Below the pieces are notes generated by a model. That model was not told where the DNA came from and did no database searches. It saw only the letters and a program-made list of their open reading frames with translations. Positions 6,708 to 15,488 of a stretch of DNA of 33,371 bases are shown here, one piece after another. The DNA comes from an uncultured Prevotellaceae bacterium (GTDB lineage: Bacteria; Bacteroidota; Bacteroidia; Bacteroidales; Bacteroidaceae): NCBI GenBank assembly GCA_902792855.1, contig CADBBP010000009.1, forward strand, positions 1 through 33,371, written 5' to 3'. The translations under genes and the position numbers were made by a program. Positions within the stretch are counted from its first letter, which is position 1, and every line of letters begins with the position of its first letter.

Positions 6708-7895
6708 CTACTCCACATACAAGACAAGTCCCTTGAGATATTCTCCCTCGGGATGATAGATGTTTATCGGATGGTCGGCCGGTTGATGAAGTTGGTGCAA
6801 GATGCGCACCTCCCTCCTTGCTTGGGCAGCCGCAGTGAAGACCGCATTGCGGAACTGGTCTTTGGTGACCACCTGGCTACAGCTGAAGGTGAAGAGTATT
6901 CCCCCCGGTCGTATGCACTCGAATGCTTTGGCGTTGAGACGCGTATATCCCTTGAGTGCGTTGTGGAGCGCCCCTCGGTGTTTGGCAAATGCCGGCGGGT
7001 CGAGAATTACAAGGTCGTAATCGTTCTTCGTCTTGTCGAGGTATCTGAATGCATCTTCGCAGAAAGCCTGATGCCTTGTGTCTCCCGGGTAGTTGAGTTC
7101 CACATTGAGATTGGTCAATTCGATGGCCTTGGCGCTGCTGTCCACGGAATGTACGAGTTTCGCCCCTCCCCTCATGGCATAGAATGAAAATCCGCCGGTG
7201 TAACAGCACATGTTGAGCACGCTTCTATCTTTGGCGTATCTTTCGAGCAATGCCCTGTTGTCCCTTTGGTCGATAAAGAAGCCCGTTTTCTGACCCTTCA
7301 GCCAGTCCACATGGAATTTCAGGCCATTCTCCATGGCCACGTCATCCACGCTTTCCCCATAAAGGAAACCATTTTCCTCACCTTCACCCTTGATGAACGG
7401 CAGGGTGGTTTCGCTTTTATAATATACATTTCTCACCTTGTCACCCATCACCTCCATCAAAGCTTTTGCCACTTGGTGCCTGCACTTGTGCATGCCCACG
7501 CTGTGCGCCTGCATGACGGCAGTGGATCCATAGCAATCGATGACCAACCCCGGGAGTTGGTCGCCCTCCCCATGTACAAGTCGGAAAGTCTGCCCTTCAT
7601 CATCGCTGCACAACCCAGCCGCTTCACGGACGCATCGCGCCTTTCTGAGCCTCCTCACCCAGAAGTCATGGTTCACATCCTCATTGTCGAATGTCAGCAC
7701 TCGCACCATGATGGTGCCACGCTGGTAATGGCCTTTGGCGATGAAATTCCCCTCCGCATCATTCACAATGACGAGGTCACCGTCTTCTATTCCCTCGTCG
7801 CATCGGGCGATGGCTCCGGAAAACACCCATGGATGGAATCTTCTCAAGCTCTCGTCTTTCCCCCTCCTGAGTTGTAAGATAGGCAAGCTGTTCAT
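6708..7895 (-). CDS. rlmI: 23S rRNA m5C1962 methyltransferase, RlmI family
   Basis: This 395-residue cytoplasmic enzyme is predicted to methylate a cytosine of 23S rRNA using S-adenosylmethionine. Residues 1 to about 75 are a PUA RNA-binding domain (LRRGKDESLRRFHPWVFSGAI). The central part carries LVIDCYG and FFIDQRDNR, both typical of the family. The Rossmann methyltransferase domain has VLNMCCYTGGFSFYA (SAM-binding motif I), VILDPPAF (motif IV) and FTFSCSQ with the predicted catalytic cysteine. Length matches E. coli RlmI. It sits between the RNase D-like exonuclease (34 bp upstream) and tilS (14 bp downstream), an RNA-processing grouping. The precise target base is assigned by family only. 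Confidence 0.9.
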   Translation of the reverse strand: MNSLPILQLRRGKDESLRRFHPWVFSGAIARCDEGIEDGDLVIVNDAEGNFIAKGHYQRGTIMVRVLTFDNEDVNHDFWVRRLRKARCVREAAGLCSDDEGQTFRLVHGEGDQLPGLVIDCYGSTAVMQAHSVGMHKCRHQVAKALMEVMGDKVRNVYYKSETTLPFIKGEGEENGFLYGESVDDVAMENGLKFHVDWLKGQKTGFFIDQRDNRALLERYAKDRSVLNMCCYTGGFSFYAMRGGAKLVHSVDSSAKAIELTNLNVELNYPGDTRHQAFCEDAFRYLDKTKNDYDLVILDPPAFAKHRGALHNALKGYTRLNAKAFECIRPGGILFTFSCSQVVTKDQFRNAVFTAAAQARREVRILHQLHQPADHPINIYHPEGEYLKGLVLYVE

Positions 7896-7929
7896 GGTTT
7901 GTCGTGATGGTTAGTTTGGACAATAGGGC

Positions 7930-8589
7930 TTAAACAGTTGGCAATGATGCCTCTTCGGCTTGTGGCTCTTCCACTTTTTGGAGGATGAAGTCTCCTGTGT
8001 CTCTTAGCCTGATATACTCGTCATACAGCATGATGCATGCCCATGCGTCGGTGGCGGCATACAATTTCTGCTTTTCCGTAAGCACGTCGGCCTCCCAGTT
8101 GGACAGTTGTTGGGCCTTGCTTATTTTCTGTCCGAACACATTGGCATACAATTTTTGCAGCCCCAAGTCTTCGACGCCAAGCTCATTGAAATGGTTCTGC
8201 AAGTCGATGAATTTTCCCGGCTTGAAGGTTTTCCTCTTGCTCAAAGAGTTGATGTCGTCGTGAAGGGACAGTCCCACCTTTGGCACCGTCTCATCCTCCA
8301 ACAGTCTGACGATGTCGGGGGTAATGCCAGTGAATTGCAGCCTGAAGAGGAAGCACACCTCCCTTGTGGCCACTTGGAGCAGGGAGACAATGTTCTGCCT
8401 CCCCTTCTTGAACGACGGCCTCGTCTCCGTGTCCATTCCCAAAATAGGATTGGTGAGCAAGAAGTCCACCACTCTTTTCGTCTCATGAGGGCTGACAACA
8501 ACAAAGATTCTTCCTTGGAAAGCCACTTGTGGCAGCTTTGCAATCCACTTTTTGTCGTACTTGTTGAAAAGCGTTTTTTTCATTGCCAT
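7930..8589 (-). CDS. RNase D/WRN-like 3'-5' exonuclease (DEDDy)
   Basis: The 219-residue protein consists of one DEDD exonuclease domain with no HRDC domain, so it is shorter than E. coli RNase D. Visible catalytic motifs are DTETRP (D53 and E55), the central GLSLHDDINSL aspartate, and YAATDAWA, where tyrosine plus aspartate four residues later marks the DEDDy subclass. Such proteins trim RNA or single-stranded DNA 3' ends in the cytoplasm with two metal ions. The start is M1 at 8589 or M3 at 8583. As first gene of an operon with rlmI and tilS, a role in RNA processing is plausible, but a DNA substrate cannot be excluded. Confidence 0.85.
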   Translation of the reverse strand: MAMKKTLFNKYDKKWIAKLPQVAFQGRIFVVVSPHETKRVVDFLLTNPILGMDTETRPSFKKGRQNIVSLLQVATREVCFLFRLQFTGITPDIVRLLEDETVPKVGLSLHDDINSLSKRKTFKPGKFIDLQNHFNELGVEDLGLQKLYANVFGQKISKAQQLSNWEADVLTEKQKLYAATDAWACIMLYDEYIRLRDTGDFILQKVEEPQAEEASLPTV

Positions 8590-8602
8590 TTGTTACAATT
8601 TG

Positions 8603-8610
8603 CAAAAATA
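8603..8610 (-). promoter_or_regulatory. -7 box for the exonuclease-rlmI-tilS operon
   Basis: TATTTTTG on the minus strand matches TAnnTTTG. The -33 region is a T-rich tract with no clear TTTG. A start site would fall only a few bases before the ATG at 8589, implying a very short leader. Confidence 0.4.
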
Positions 8611-8653
8611 GAAAAAAGTTGCGAAAAAAAACTTTTTTCTTGAAAATTTCCAT

Positions 8654-8661
8654 TACTTTTG
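8654..8661 (+). promoter_or_regulatory. -7 box for the ftsK operon
   Basis: TACTTTTG matches TAnnTTTG and lies about 120 bases before the preferred ftsK start at 8780. The upstream 19-21 base position is T-rich with no exact TTTG. With the box at 8603-8610 it makes a compact divergent promoter zone. Confidence 0.4.
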
Positions 8662-8779
8662 CATAATAAAACAGAAAGAGAGCATGCTTGAAGGCCATTT
8701 TTGCCAATATTTTTTGGCGGGACGATAGAAAATGAGCCACATGCAGATTGATTGGGAAAAAGAGAATACAGAAAGAATT

Positions 8780-11278
8780 ATGTCACAAAAGAAGACTTTG
8801 AGAAAAGAGACGACTCTGATGGAGAGCCTCGGGCTTGACCGTCTGAAGTTGAACATTCAGATTCATATTGACGAGCGGCTGGTGTTTGTTTTCGGCTTGC
8901 TCCTTTTCCTTGTGGGCCTCTACCTGTTGGTAGCTCTCACATCTTACTTCACCACCGGCGAGGCCGACCAGAGCCTTGTCACCTCATTACAAGAGGGCGA
9001 GGTGAAGAATACCACCCATAGTTTCCAAAACCTATGCGGCTCCGTGGGCGCCATCGTCTCGCATTTCCTCATCGCCCGCAGTTTCGGCCTTGCCGCATTC
9101 ATGATTCCCGCTTTCATCATCCTTGTCAGCCTGAAACTCATGCGAGCATACAAGAACATCAACTTGCTGAAATGCTTCTTTGGCATGACACTCATCATGC
9201 TGTGGTGCTCGGTGGCCTTTGCCAAGTTCCTCGCCCCTGCCTTTGGAGACAGCATTTTCAATCCCGGTGGAGACCATGGCCTCTACTGTGCACAATATGT
9301 GGAGAACATTCTCGGCACACCAGGACTTATCGCCATCCTTGCCGCCGTGGCCTTGGCCTTCCTTGTCTATTTGAGCGCGGAGACCATCTATGCCGTTCAA
9401 CACGTCCTCAACCCGCTGAAATTCCTTCAGAACGTCAAGTTCACCATCACCAACAACACGACCAAGGAGACCGCCACCCAGAACCAGTCTCTTGTTTCCG
9501 TGCTCTCTCCCACCGTGGACTACGACGACCCTACACCTACGGAAATCACCTTCACGGATGACAACAAGGTGAATGTGGACGACCATTTTGACCCTGATGC
9601 CAGCGACAAGACTCCGAAACGTGAGAAGAAGGAATTTGGCACCATCCGCCGGACAAAGGATGTGAAGATGGAGATAGCTGTCGGCGGCGACGAGGCAAAA
9701 GCCAATGGGAAGACGGTGAACGAGAGCGACCCCCTCAGCACGCCCATCAATCCCAAGGAGCCTTTCACTCGCTACCAATACCCCACTCTCGACTTGCTGA
9801 AGCATTACGAGAACGACGGCAAGCCCTACATCGACGAGTCGGAGCAGCTTGCCAACAAGAACCAGATTGTAAAGGTGCTCAACAGCTTCGGCGTACAGAT
9901 ACGTGAGATCAAGGCCACCGTCGGCCCCACCATCACGCTTTACGAGATCACGCCGGCAGAGGGTGTTCGCATCTCCAAGATTCGCAACCTCCAGGACGAC
10001 ATCGCATTGAGCCTCGCCGCCTTGGGCATCCGCATCATCGCCCCCATCCCCGGCAAAGGCACCATCGGCATCGAGGTGCCCAACGCCCGGCCCAACATTG
10101 TGTCAATGCGCAGCATCCTCGACTCCAAGAAATTCCAGGAGTCGAAGATGGAACTCCCCATCGCCCTTGGCAAGACCATCACCAACGAAGTGTTCATGGT
10201 TGACCTTGCCCGCATCCCCCACCTCCTTGTCGCCGGTGCCACCGGCCAGGGCAAGTCGGTGGGTTTGAACGCCATCATCACCTCCCTGCTCTACAAGAAG
10301 CACCCCAACGAGATGAAGTTGGTGCTCATCGACCCCAAGAAGGTGGAGTTCAGCGTCTATGCCCCCATCGCAGCCCACTTCATGGCCTCTGTTGACGATG
10401 ACGACGAACCCATCATCACCGATGTGACGAAAGTGGTGCGCACGCTGAAGAGCCTTTGTGCGCTGATGGACCACCGCTACGACATGCTCAAGCAGGTGAA
10501 GGCTCGCAACATCAAGGAGTACAACCAAAAATATGTGAACCACGAGCTCAACATTGCCGAGGGTCATGAATACATGCCTTACATTGTAGTGATTATCGAC
10601 GAGTTTGGCGACCTCATCATGACCGCCGGCAAGGAGATAGAGCTGCCCATCGCCCGCATCGCCCAATTGGCCCGTGCCGTGGGCATCCACATGGTGATTG
10701 CCACCCAGCGCCCCACCACGAGCATCATCACCGGCAACATCAAGGCCAATTTCCCCGGCCGCATGGCTTTCAAGGTGAGCGCCATGATCGACTCCCGCAC
10801 CATCCTCGACCGTCCGGGAGCCAATCAGTTGGTGGGTCGTGGCGACATGCTGTTCCTCAGCGGCAGCGAGCCCACCCGTGTGCAATGTGCATTCATCGAC
10901 ACCCCGGAGGTGGAAACCATCAACGAGTACATCTCCAAGCAGTCGGGTCCCGTGGCCCCGATGGAGTTGCCCGAGCCCATCAGCGATGATGCCACGGCAG
11001 ACGGCTCCGGCGGCAACGCCATGCTTGATGGTGCCAAGCTCGACCCATTATTCGAGGAGGCCGCCCGCTCGGTGGTGCTTTCCCAGCAAGGCTCCACGAG
11101 CATGATTCAGCGCCGCTACTCCATCGGCTACAACCGTGCCGGTCGCTTGATGGACCAGTTGGAGAAGGCCGGCGTGGTGGGCATCGCCCAAGGCAGCCGT
11201 CCCCGCGAGGTGCTGATAGCCGACGAGAACAGTCTCAACGCCTTGTTCATACAGCTTAAGGAACAAGGCGGCATTTAA
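8780..11278 (+). CDS. ftsK: DNA translocase FtsK
   Basis: FtsK is a septum-anchored hexameric motor that pumps DNA to finish chromosome segregation at division. From the ATG at 8780 the product has 832 residues. N-terminal residues about 30-220 carry four or five membrane spans (for example LVFVFGLLLFLVGLYLLVAL). A variable acidic linker follows (about 220-340), then the motor with Walker A GATGQGKS (486-493) and Walker B IVVIIDEFGDL. The C-terminal gamma winged helix includes RRYSIGYNRAGRLMDQLE, the part that reads polar orienting sequences. In-frame ATGs at 8732 and 8741 add 13-16 charged residues; 8780 is preferred because MSQKKTLRKE is the more usual opening. It is followed 34 bp later by the LolA-like gene. 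Confidence 0.95.
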   Translation: MSQKKTLRKETTLMESLGLDRLKLNIQIHIDERLVFVFGLLLFLVGLYLLVALTSYFTTGEADQSLVTSLQEGEVKNTTHSFQNLCGSVGAIVSHFLIARSFGLAAFMIPAFIILVSLKLMRAYKNINLLKCFFGMTLIMLWCSVAFAKFLAPAFGDSIFNPGGDHGLYCAQYVENILGTPGLIAILAAVALAFLVYLSAETIYAVQHVLNPLKFLQNVKFTITNNTTKETATQNQSLVSVLSPTVDYDDPTPTEITFTDDNKVNVDDHFDPDASDKTPKREKKEFGTIRRTKDVKMEIAVGGDEAKANGKTVNESDPLSTPINPKEPFTRYQYPTLDLLKHYENDGKPYIDESEQLANKNQIVKVLNSFGVQIREIKATVGPTITLYEITPAEGVRISKIRNLQDDIALSLAALGIRIIAPIPGKGTIGIEVPNARPNIVSMRSILDSKKFQESKMELPIALGKTITNEVFMVDLARIPHLLVAGATGQGKSVGLNAIITSLLYKKHPNEMKLVLIDPKKVEFSVYAPIAAHFMASVDDDDEPIITDVTKVVRTLKSLCALMDHRYDMLKQVKARNIKEYNQKYVNHELNIAEGHEYMPYIVVIIDEFGDLIMTAGKEIELPIARIAQLARAVGIHMVIATQRPTTSIITGNIKANFPGRMAFKVSAMIDSRTILDRPGANQLVGRGDMLFLSGSEPTRVQCAFIDTPEVETINEYISKQSGPVAPMELPEPISDDATADGSGGNAMLDGAKLDPLFEEAARSVVLSQQGSTSMIQRRYSIGYNRAGRLMDQLEKAGVVGIAQGSRPREVLIADENSLNALFIQLKEQGGI

Positions 11279-11312
11279 TAACACATTTTCAGGACAACAA
11301 AACCACAAAACA

Positions 11313-11921
11313 ATGAAAAAGACCATCATGCTAATGCTTGCCACAGCTCTCATGAGCCTGTGCGCGCAAGCACAAAACGCGACCAAAGCCCGCCAAGTGC
11401 TCGACAAGACAGCCGCCATCGTAGGCAACAAAGGCGGAGCAAGTGCCAATTTCACCATCAAGGGTGCCAAGGCCAGCACCTCGGGCAAGATATCCATCAA
11501 GGGCAACAAGTTCACCGCCACCACGCCGGAGGCCACGATGTGGTATGACGGCAAGACACAGTGGACGTATATGAAAAATACGGAGGAGGTGAATATCAGC
11601 AACCCCACGGAGGCCCAACAAGCACAGATGAACCCCTACAAGTTCATCACCATGTACAAGAACGGTTACACCCTTGGGATGAAGAACGTTGCCTCCGGTT
11701 ATGAGGTGCACTTGACGTCACAAGACAAGAAGCGTGCCATCAAGGAGATGTACATCACGGTGAACAGCAAGACCTACCTTCCTTCCTCCGTCCGACTGTT
11801 CAACGGCAAGAACTGGACCACCATCACCATTAGCAACTTCAAGGCATCCAATCTGAATGATGCCATATTCACGTTCAACTCAAAAGACTTCCCCCAGGCG
11901 GAGGTCATCGACTTGAGATAA
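11313..11921 (+). CDS. lolA: LolA-like outer-membrane lipoprotein carrier
   Basis: The 202-residue protein begins with a signal peptide (MKKTIMLMLATALMSLCAQAQ) and has a single LolA-like beta-sheet domain. Recognisable features are SANFTIKG, KGNKFTATTPEATMWYDGKTQWTYMKNTEEVNIS and the late KDFPQAEVIDLR. LolA-type proteins ferry lipoproteins across the periplasm from the inner to the outer membrane. Its position directly after ftsK is a recurrent Bacteroidetes arrangement, which strengthens the call. Sequence identity to E. coli LolA is expected to be low, so the symbol is by family. It probably shares the ftsK promoter. Confidence 0.8.
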   Translation: MKKTIMLMLATALMSLCAQAQNATKARQVLDKTAAIVGNKGGASANFTIKGAKASTSGKISIKGNKFTATTPEATMWYDGKTQWTYMKNTEEVNISNPTEAQQAQMNPYKFITMYKNGYTLGMKNVASGYEVHLTSQDKKRAIKEMYITVNSKTYLPSSVRLFNGKNWTTITISNFKASNLNDAIFTFNSKDFPQAEVIDLR

Positions 11922-11963
11922 ACAAATAGCAATCATCCACAAAACAACAAAGGAGAACAGGGT

Positions 11964-13478
11964 ATGAAAAAAATGAGCCGTTGGGAGACCATCAAGACGT
12001 TGCGCCGTCACACGAAATTGTCTGAGAAACGCAGCGTAGCCTTCGCCCAGAACAAGGTAGCCAAGGTTTTCGGCTATGTGATGTTCGCATTTTGCATCCT
12101 CTACCTCATGTTCCTGTCGATTCCTCTCGCAATGGCCGCCAACAGCAGCCGCCAACATACGGGCAGCGAACTGATGTTTGGCATGCTGCCCTTCATCCTT
12201 TGCGTTGACTTCTATTTCCGCTTCATGCTGCAGCAGACACCCTCCCAGCGCATCAAGCCCTACTCCCTTCTGCCCTTGGGCAGGTATGCCTGCATCGACA
12301 GTTTTCTCTTCAACTCCGCTACGAGCTCAGGCAATTTGATATGGCAGGCGATGTTCATCCCCTATGCCATCATGTGCATCCTCTATGTGGAAGGCTTCTG
12401 GAGCACGATGGGCTTCCTGATTGCCTTGCAGCTGGTCATCGTAGCCAACAGCCTGTGGTATCTGCTCTGCCGCACGCTTATCAACCGCAAATACTACTGG
12501 TGGGCGCTCCCCCTGTTGTGGATGGCCCTGCTGTTCTCCCCATGGTACATCGGTTCCAATGCCAGTTTCACCCAACTCTGCGAGACCTACGCCGTCATTG
12601 GCGATGGAGCATCGCATTGGTCGCCCTGGGTATTCGGCGGGCTTCTTCTGCTCCTTTACATATTATATATTGTCAACCGCCGAGTGCAGTATGACAGCAT
12701 CCATTTGGAGTTGTCGAAGAGTGAGAAGACCGAAATCAAGCATGTGACGCAACTGAGCCAGTTCGAGCGTTTTGGCGAGGTGGGAGAATACCTGAAACTC
12801 GAGGTGAAAAGCATCATGCGCAACAAGAACATCCGCAAGGCATTCATCAGCGCCAACATCCTCATCCTCCTCTTCAGCCTTGCCATCTCGTTCACCGACA
12901 TCTACGATGGTGGCATGACGAAATTTTTGGCGGTATATAATTTCGCCATCTACGGAGCGATGCTCTTGGTGAAGACGATGTGTTATGAGGGCAACTACAT
13001 CGACTGCCTGATGGTGCACAAGGAGAACATCCTTCAGTTGCTGAAGGCGAAGTATTTCCTCTACACGGCGTTGCTTCTCCTTCCCATGGTACTGATGCTC
13101 CCCACGGTGTTCATGGGCAAGTGCAGCCTTCTGATGCTCATAGGCATCATGCTGATGGTGGGCGGCCCGGTGCACGCCTGCTTCCTCTACCTTGCCATCA
13201 TCAACAAGCAGACCATCCCTCTGAACACGAAGTTCATTGGCAAGGGAACGATGGAAACCAATTTCCTGCAAATTGCGGTTGAAATAGGAGCCTTCCTACT
13301 CCCCTTGGTGCTTCTCAACATCTTCCCATTGGTGTTTGGCGACATAGGAGGTGCGTTGGCACTGATGGCCATCGGCTTGCTGTTCATCCTCACCTATCGT
13401 GTGTGGCTCCGCGACATCTACCGCCGTATGATGAAACGTCGCTACGAGAATTTGGAAGGTTTCCACGCCACGAGGTAA
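11964..13478 (+). CDS. Polytopic membrane protein, DUF5687-like
   Basis: The 504-residue protein has about ten to twelve hydrophobic segments, with a basic start (KKMSRWETIKTLRRHTKLSEKR) preceding the first span. The phrase FILCVDFYFRFMLQQTPSQRIKPYSLLPL resembles DUF5687 proteins of Bacteroidetes, which look like permease halves of ABC exporters and usually sit next to an ATPase gene. No ATPase follows here: a terminator and tRNA genes come next, so the partner must be elsewhere or absent. The central cytoplasmic loop is charged (LSKSEKTEIKHVTQL). The gene is 42 bp downstream of lolA and likely in the same transcript. Family assignment is from memory of motifs. Confidence 0.6.
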   Translation: MKKMSRWETIKTLRRHTKLSEKRSVAFAQNKVAKVFGYVMFAFCILYLMFLSIPLAMAANSSRQHTGSELMFGMLPFILCVDFYFRFMLQQTPSQRIKPYSLLPLGRYACIDSFLFNSATSSGNLIWQAMFIPYAIMCILYVEGFWSTMGFLIALQLVIVANSLWYLLCRTLINRKYYWWALPLLWMALLFSPWYIGSNASFTQLCETYAVIGDGASHWSPWVFGGLLLLLYILYIVNRRVQYDSIHLELSKSEKTEIKHVTQLSQFERFGEVGEYLKLEVKSIMRNKNIRKAFISANILILLFSLAISFTDIYDGGMTKFLAVYNFAIYGAMLLVKTMCYEGNYIDCLMVHKENILQLLKAKYFLYTALLLLPMVLMLPTVFMGKCSLLMLIGIMLMVGGPVHACFLYLAIINKQTIPLNTKFIGKGTMETNFLQIAVEIGAFLLPLVLLNIFPLVFGDIGGALALMAIGLLFILTYRVWLRDIYRRMMKRRYENLEGFHATR

Positions 13479-13496
13479 TGAGAGTTAAGCTCAACG

Positions 13497-13525
13497 AAAA
13501 AGCCCACCAAAATGGTGGGCTTTTT
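13497..13525. terminator. Bidirectional terminator between the membrane protein and tRNA-Asp genes
   Basis: AAAAAGCCCACC and GGTGGGCTTTTT form a perfect 12-bp stem with an AAAAT loop and T-runs on both strands. It ends the ftsK-lolA-membrane protein transcript and also lies one base beyond the 3' end of the second tRNA-Asp gene transcribed from the other side. Confidence 0.85.
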
Positions 13526-13526
13526 G

Positions 13527-13600
13527 CGGTGCGTACGGGACTCGGACCCGTGACCTCCGGCGTGACAGGCCGGCATTCTAACCAACTGAACTAACGCACC
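13527..13600 (-). tRNA. tRNA-Asp (GTC), downstream copy
   Basis: The acceptor stem GGTGCGT pairs with ACGCACC, with a G discriminator. The anticodon stem CCGGC/GCCGG closes the seven-base loop CTGTCAC, giving anticodon GTC. The T arm contains GGTCCGAGTCC. CCA is not encoded. The gene is identical to the copy at 13618-13691 and is transcribed after it. Confidence 0.95.
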
Positions 13601-13617
13601 TTCAGATAACAAGTTGG

Positions 13618-13691
13618 CGGTGCGTACGGGACTCGGACCCGTGACCTCCGGCGTGACAGGCCGGCATTCTAACCAACTGAACTAACGCACC
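13618..13691 (-). tRNA. tRNA-Asp (GTC), upstream copy
   Basis: This 74-base tRNA-Asp has the same cloverleaf as the other copy (GTC anticodon, G discriminator, no encoded CCA). A 17-base spacer separates the two. A TACCTTTG promoter box lies 29 bases upstream, so both are probably cut from one transcript. Confidence 0.95.
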
Positions 13692-13720
13692 TAAAAGATT
13701 GTTGTTCTGATTTGCGGATG

Positions 13721-13728
13721 CAAAGGTA
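13721..13728 (-). promoter_or_regulatory. -7 box for the tRNA-Asp pair
   Basis: TACCTTTG on the minus strand is an exact TAnnTTTG match, placing the transcription start about 20-25 bases before the first tRNA. The -33 position is a T-run, not a clean TTTG. Confidence 0.6.
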
Positions 13729-13767
13729 ATATATTTTTTTCTATAAAAAAAATTTTTCCTTGCTTTT

Positions 13768-14289
13768 TTACAGAAAAATTTGCATAAAGGCAGCATGATG
13801 GTATTCTTTCCCATCAAAAATCCAATCTTTGAGAACAGCATTTTCCTGGAAGCCACCCTCTTGGAATATTTTCATTGAGGGAATATTGTCTTTTGCCACG
13901 ACGGCACACAGTTGGTGCAGATGCAGCACATTTCTCGCATATTCCACCGCGAGGCATACGGCTTGCACGCCATAGCCCCTGTTTCGCTCGCTCCTGAGCA
14001 CGGCCACTCCCACCTCGGCTCTCAGATGCTGCGGCTCGAAATTGAACAAGTCGAGCAACCCCACAGGATGTCCTTCCCCATCCTCCATCACCAAGCGCAT
14101 CTGCCTGTCGGCATAAATGTCGGAGGTGCATGAAATGATGTATTTGTTGAGCAAGAAACGGGAGTAAGGCATGTTGGACACCCCAACGTCCCATAAATCA
14201 CTGTCATTCTCTATGGTGTAGAGGAAGTCAATGTCTTCGGGTTCAATGGCCCTCAGTTTGATGTGGCGTGTTTTTAAGAAGTCGGTCAT
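13768..14289 (-). CDS. GNAT-family N-acetyltransferase
   Basis: The 173-residue single-domain protein opens with IKLRAIEPEDIDFLYTIEND, the RimJ/SpeG-like start. It has VGLLDLFNFEPQHLRAEVGVAV (beta strands 4-5) and the acetyl-CoA pyrophosphate loop as RNRGYGVQAV. VVAKDNIPSMKIFQEGGFQE is the standard C-terminal NxxSxxxxxKxGF-type motif. GNAT enzymes transfer acetyl from acetyl-CoA to an amine; the substrate cannot be told (diamine, ribosomal protein and amino-sugar relatives exist). Its start overlaps the glycosyltransferase stop by four bases, so the two are translationally coupled. It is the last gene of the six-gene run, and no hairpin is obvious before the tRNA promoter. Confidence 0.85.
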   Translation of the reverse strand: MTDFLKTRHIKLRAIEPEDIDFLYTIENDSDLWDVGVSNMPYSRFLLNKYIISCTSDIYADRQMRLVMEDGEGHPVGLLDLFNFEPQHLRAEVGVAVLRSERNRGYGVQAVCLAVEYARNVLHLHQLCAVVAKDNIPSMKIFQEGGFQENAVLKDWIFDGKEYHHAAFMQIFL

Positions 14290-15485
14290 TTCAAGACCTC
14301 CTCTGCCGTGATGATGGTTTTTGTCCGTGGATTGTAGGTGCCAATCATGACGTTCTCCATGGGTTGCTGGGAGAAGATGTCGAGTATTGCCTCGTATGAA
14401 AAAGCCTCTGTGTCATACACGATATACTTGATGTTCTTCGTGTTGGCAAATTCATCGAGCAGCGAAAGGTGCCCATCGGGTTTCACTTTCTCATTGGCAA
14501 CGATGAATTCTCCAGACAAGCCCTTTTTCCTTGCGAGTTTGCGGCACTGTGTGATTGATGACACAGAACCAATGAAGATGTAGTCCGGCTCCCTTTTCCG
14601 TCTCGGGCTGAAGAAGCCAAGAGCCTTCTTCATCTTCGTCGTCTGCATCTGTATGAGAGCGAGGGTAGCCTTGAGATAGATGGCCGTCTTGATGGGGAGG
14701 GTGAGCCACAAGCTGGAACTTCCATAGTGTTTCCTGAAGAAGATGAGCATGGCCTCATAGAAGACGTGTACGTACCTGAACGATGATTTCTGCGTGCTCT
14801 CCCCCTTGTAGTGGAGGATGGTTTCTGGCAGGTACCAGTTTTGATACCCACCCTTGAGCAGTCTGTATGAGAGGTCGATGTCCTCTCCATACATGAAGAA
14901 GTCCTCATCAAGCAACCCCACCTTTTCAATGGCTTTTCTCCTGAGCATGCAGAACGCACCGCTGATGACCTCTATGCGTGCCGGTTCGTCCCACGGCAGG
15001 TAACTCATGTAATACCTTCCGAAACGCCTGCTTTCTGGAAAACGCTTGCACAAGCCGGTCATCTTGTAGAATGATGTCAAGGGCGTGGGCAGTCCTCTTC
15101 TCGACTCCATGGCCTTTGTTCCGTCAGCCTTTAGCATTCTCACACCCACTGCTCCGGCCTCCGGTTTTTCCCCCATGAAATCCAACACGTTCTTTATAGT
15201 GTCTTCTCCCACGATGGTGTCGGGATTAAGCAGCAACACGTACTCACCCGTTGACTGCCGGATGGCGATGTTGTTTGCCCTTGCGAAACCGAGATTGTGG
15301 TTGCTTTCCACATAATTGACGTCTTGGAAATACTTGGATACATAGTTGACGCTGCCGTCGCGTGAATGGTTGTCCACGACATACACCTCCGCCTCAAGCC
15401 CCTTGATGGCCCTGTAAAGGCTTTGCAGGCATTGGTGAAGGTAATGCTTCACGTTGTAATTGACGATGATGACGGTCAGTTGCAT
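14286..15485 (-). CDS. GT2-family glycosyltransferase
   Basis: The 399-residue cytoplasmic or membrane-associated enzyme starts MQLTVIIVNYNVKHYLHQCL and carries VYVVDNHSRDGS, NHNLGFARANN and VLLLNPDT, the DxD-containing core of WbbL/rhamnosyltransferase-like GT2 proteins. GAFCMLRR and DEDFFMYGEDIDLSYRL supply the acceptor-side motif. It likely adds a sugar to a surface glycan or lipid-linked precursor. Beyond residue 300 an extra alpha/beta domain (IFIGSVSSITQCRKLARKK) resembles the tail seen in many Bacteroidetes members. It begins 3 bp after the small membrane protein and overlaps the GNAT gene. Donor and acceptor are unknown. Confidence 0.85.
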   Translation of the reverse strand: MQLTVIIVNYNVKHYLHQCLQSLYRAIKGLEAEVYVVDNHSRDGSVNYVSKYFQDVNYVESNHNLGFARANNIAIRQSTGEYVLLLNPDTIVGEDTIKNVLDFMGEKPEAGAVGVRMLKADGTKAMESRRGLPTPLTSFYKMTGLCKRFPESRRFGRYYMSYLPWDEPARIEVISGAFCMLRRKAIEKVGLLDEDFFMYGEDIDLSYRLLKGGYQNWYLPETILHYKGESTQKSSFRYVHVFYEAMLIFFRKHYGSSSLWLTLPIKTAIYLKATLALIQMQTTKMKKALGFFSPRRKREPDYIFIGSVSSITQCRKLARKKGLSGEFIVANEKVKPDGHLSLLDEFANTKNIKYIVYDTEAFSYEAILDIFSQQPMENVMIGTYNPRTKTIITAEEVLK

Positions 15486-15488
15486 TGT

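Noticed and set aside
10103..10885. 260-residue minus-strand frame within ftsK
   Set aside because: It lies entirely over the FtsK motor domain and shows no recognisable motif.
13527..13691. Tandem 74-base repeats considered as a CRISPR or attachment-site duplication
   Set aside because: Each unit folds as a complete tRNA-Asp with GTC anticodon; no integrase or cas gene is nearby.
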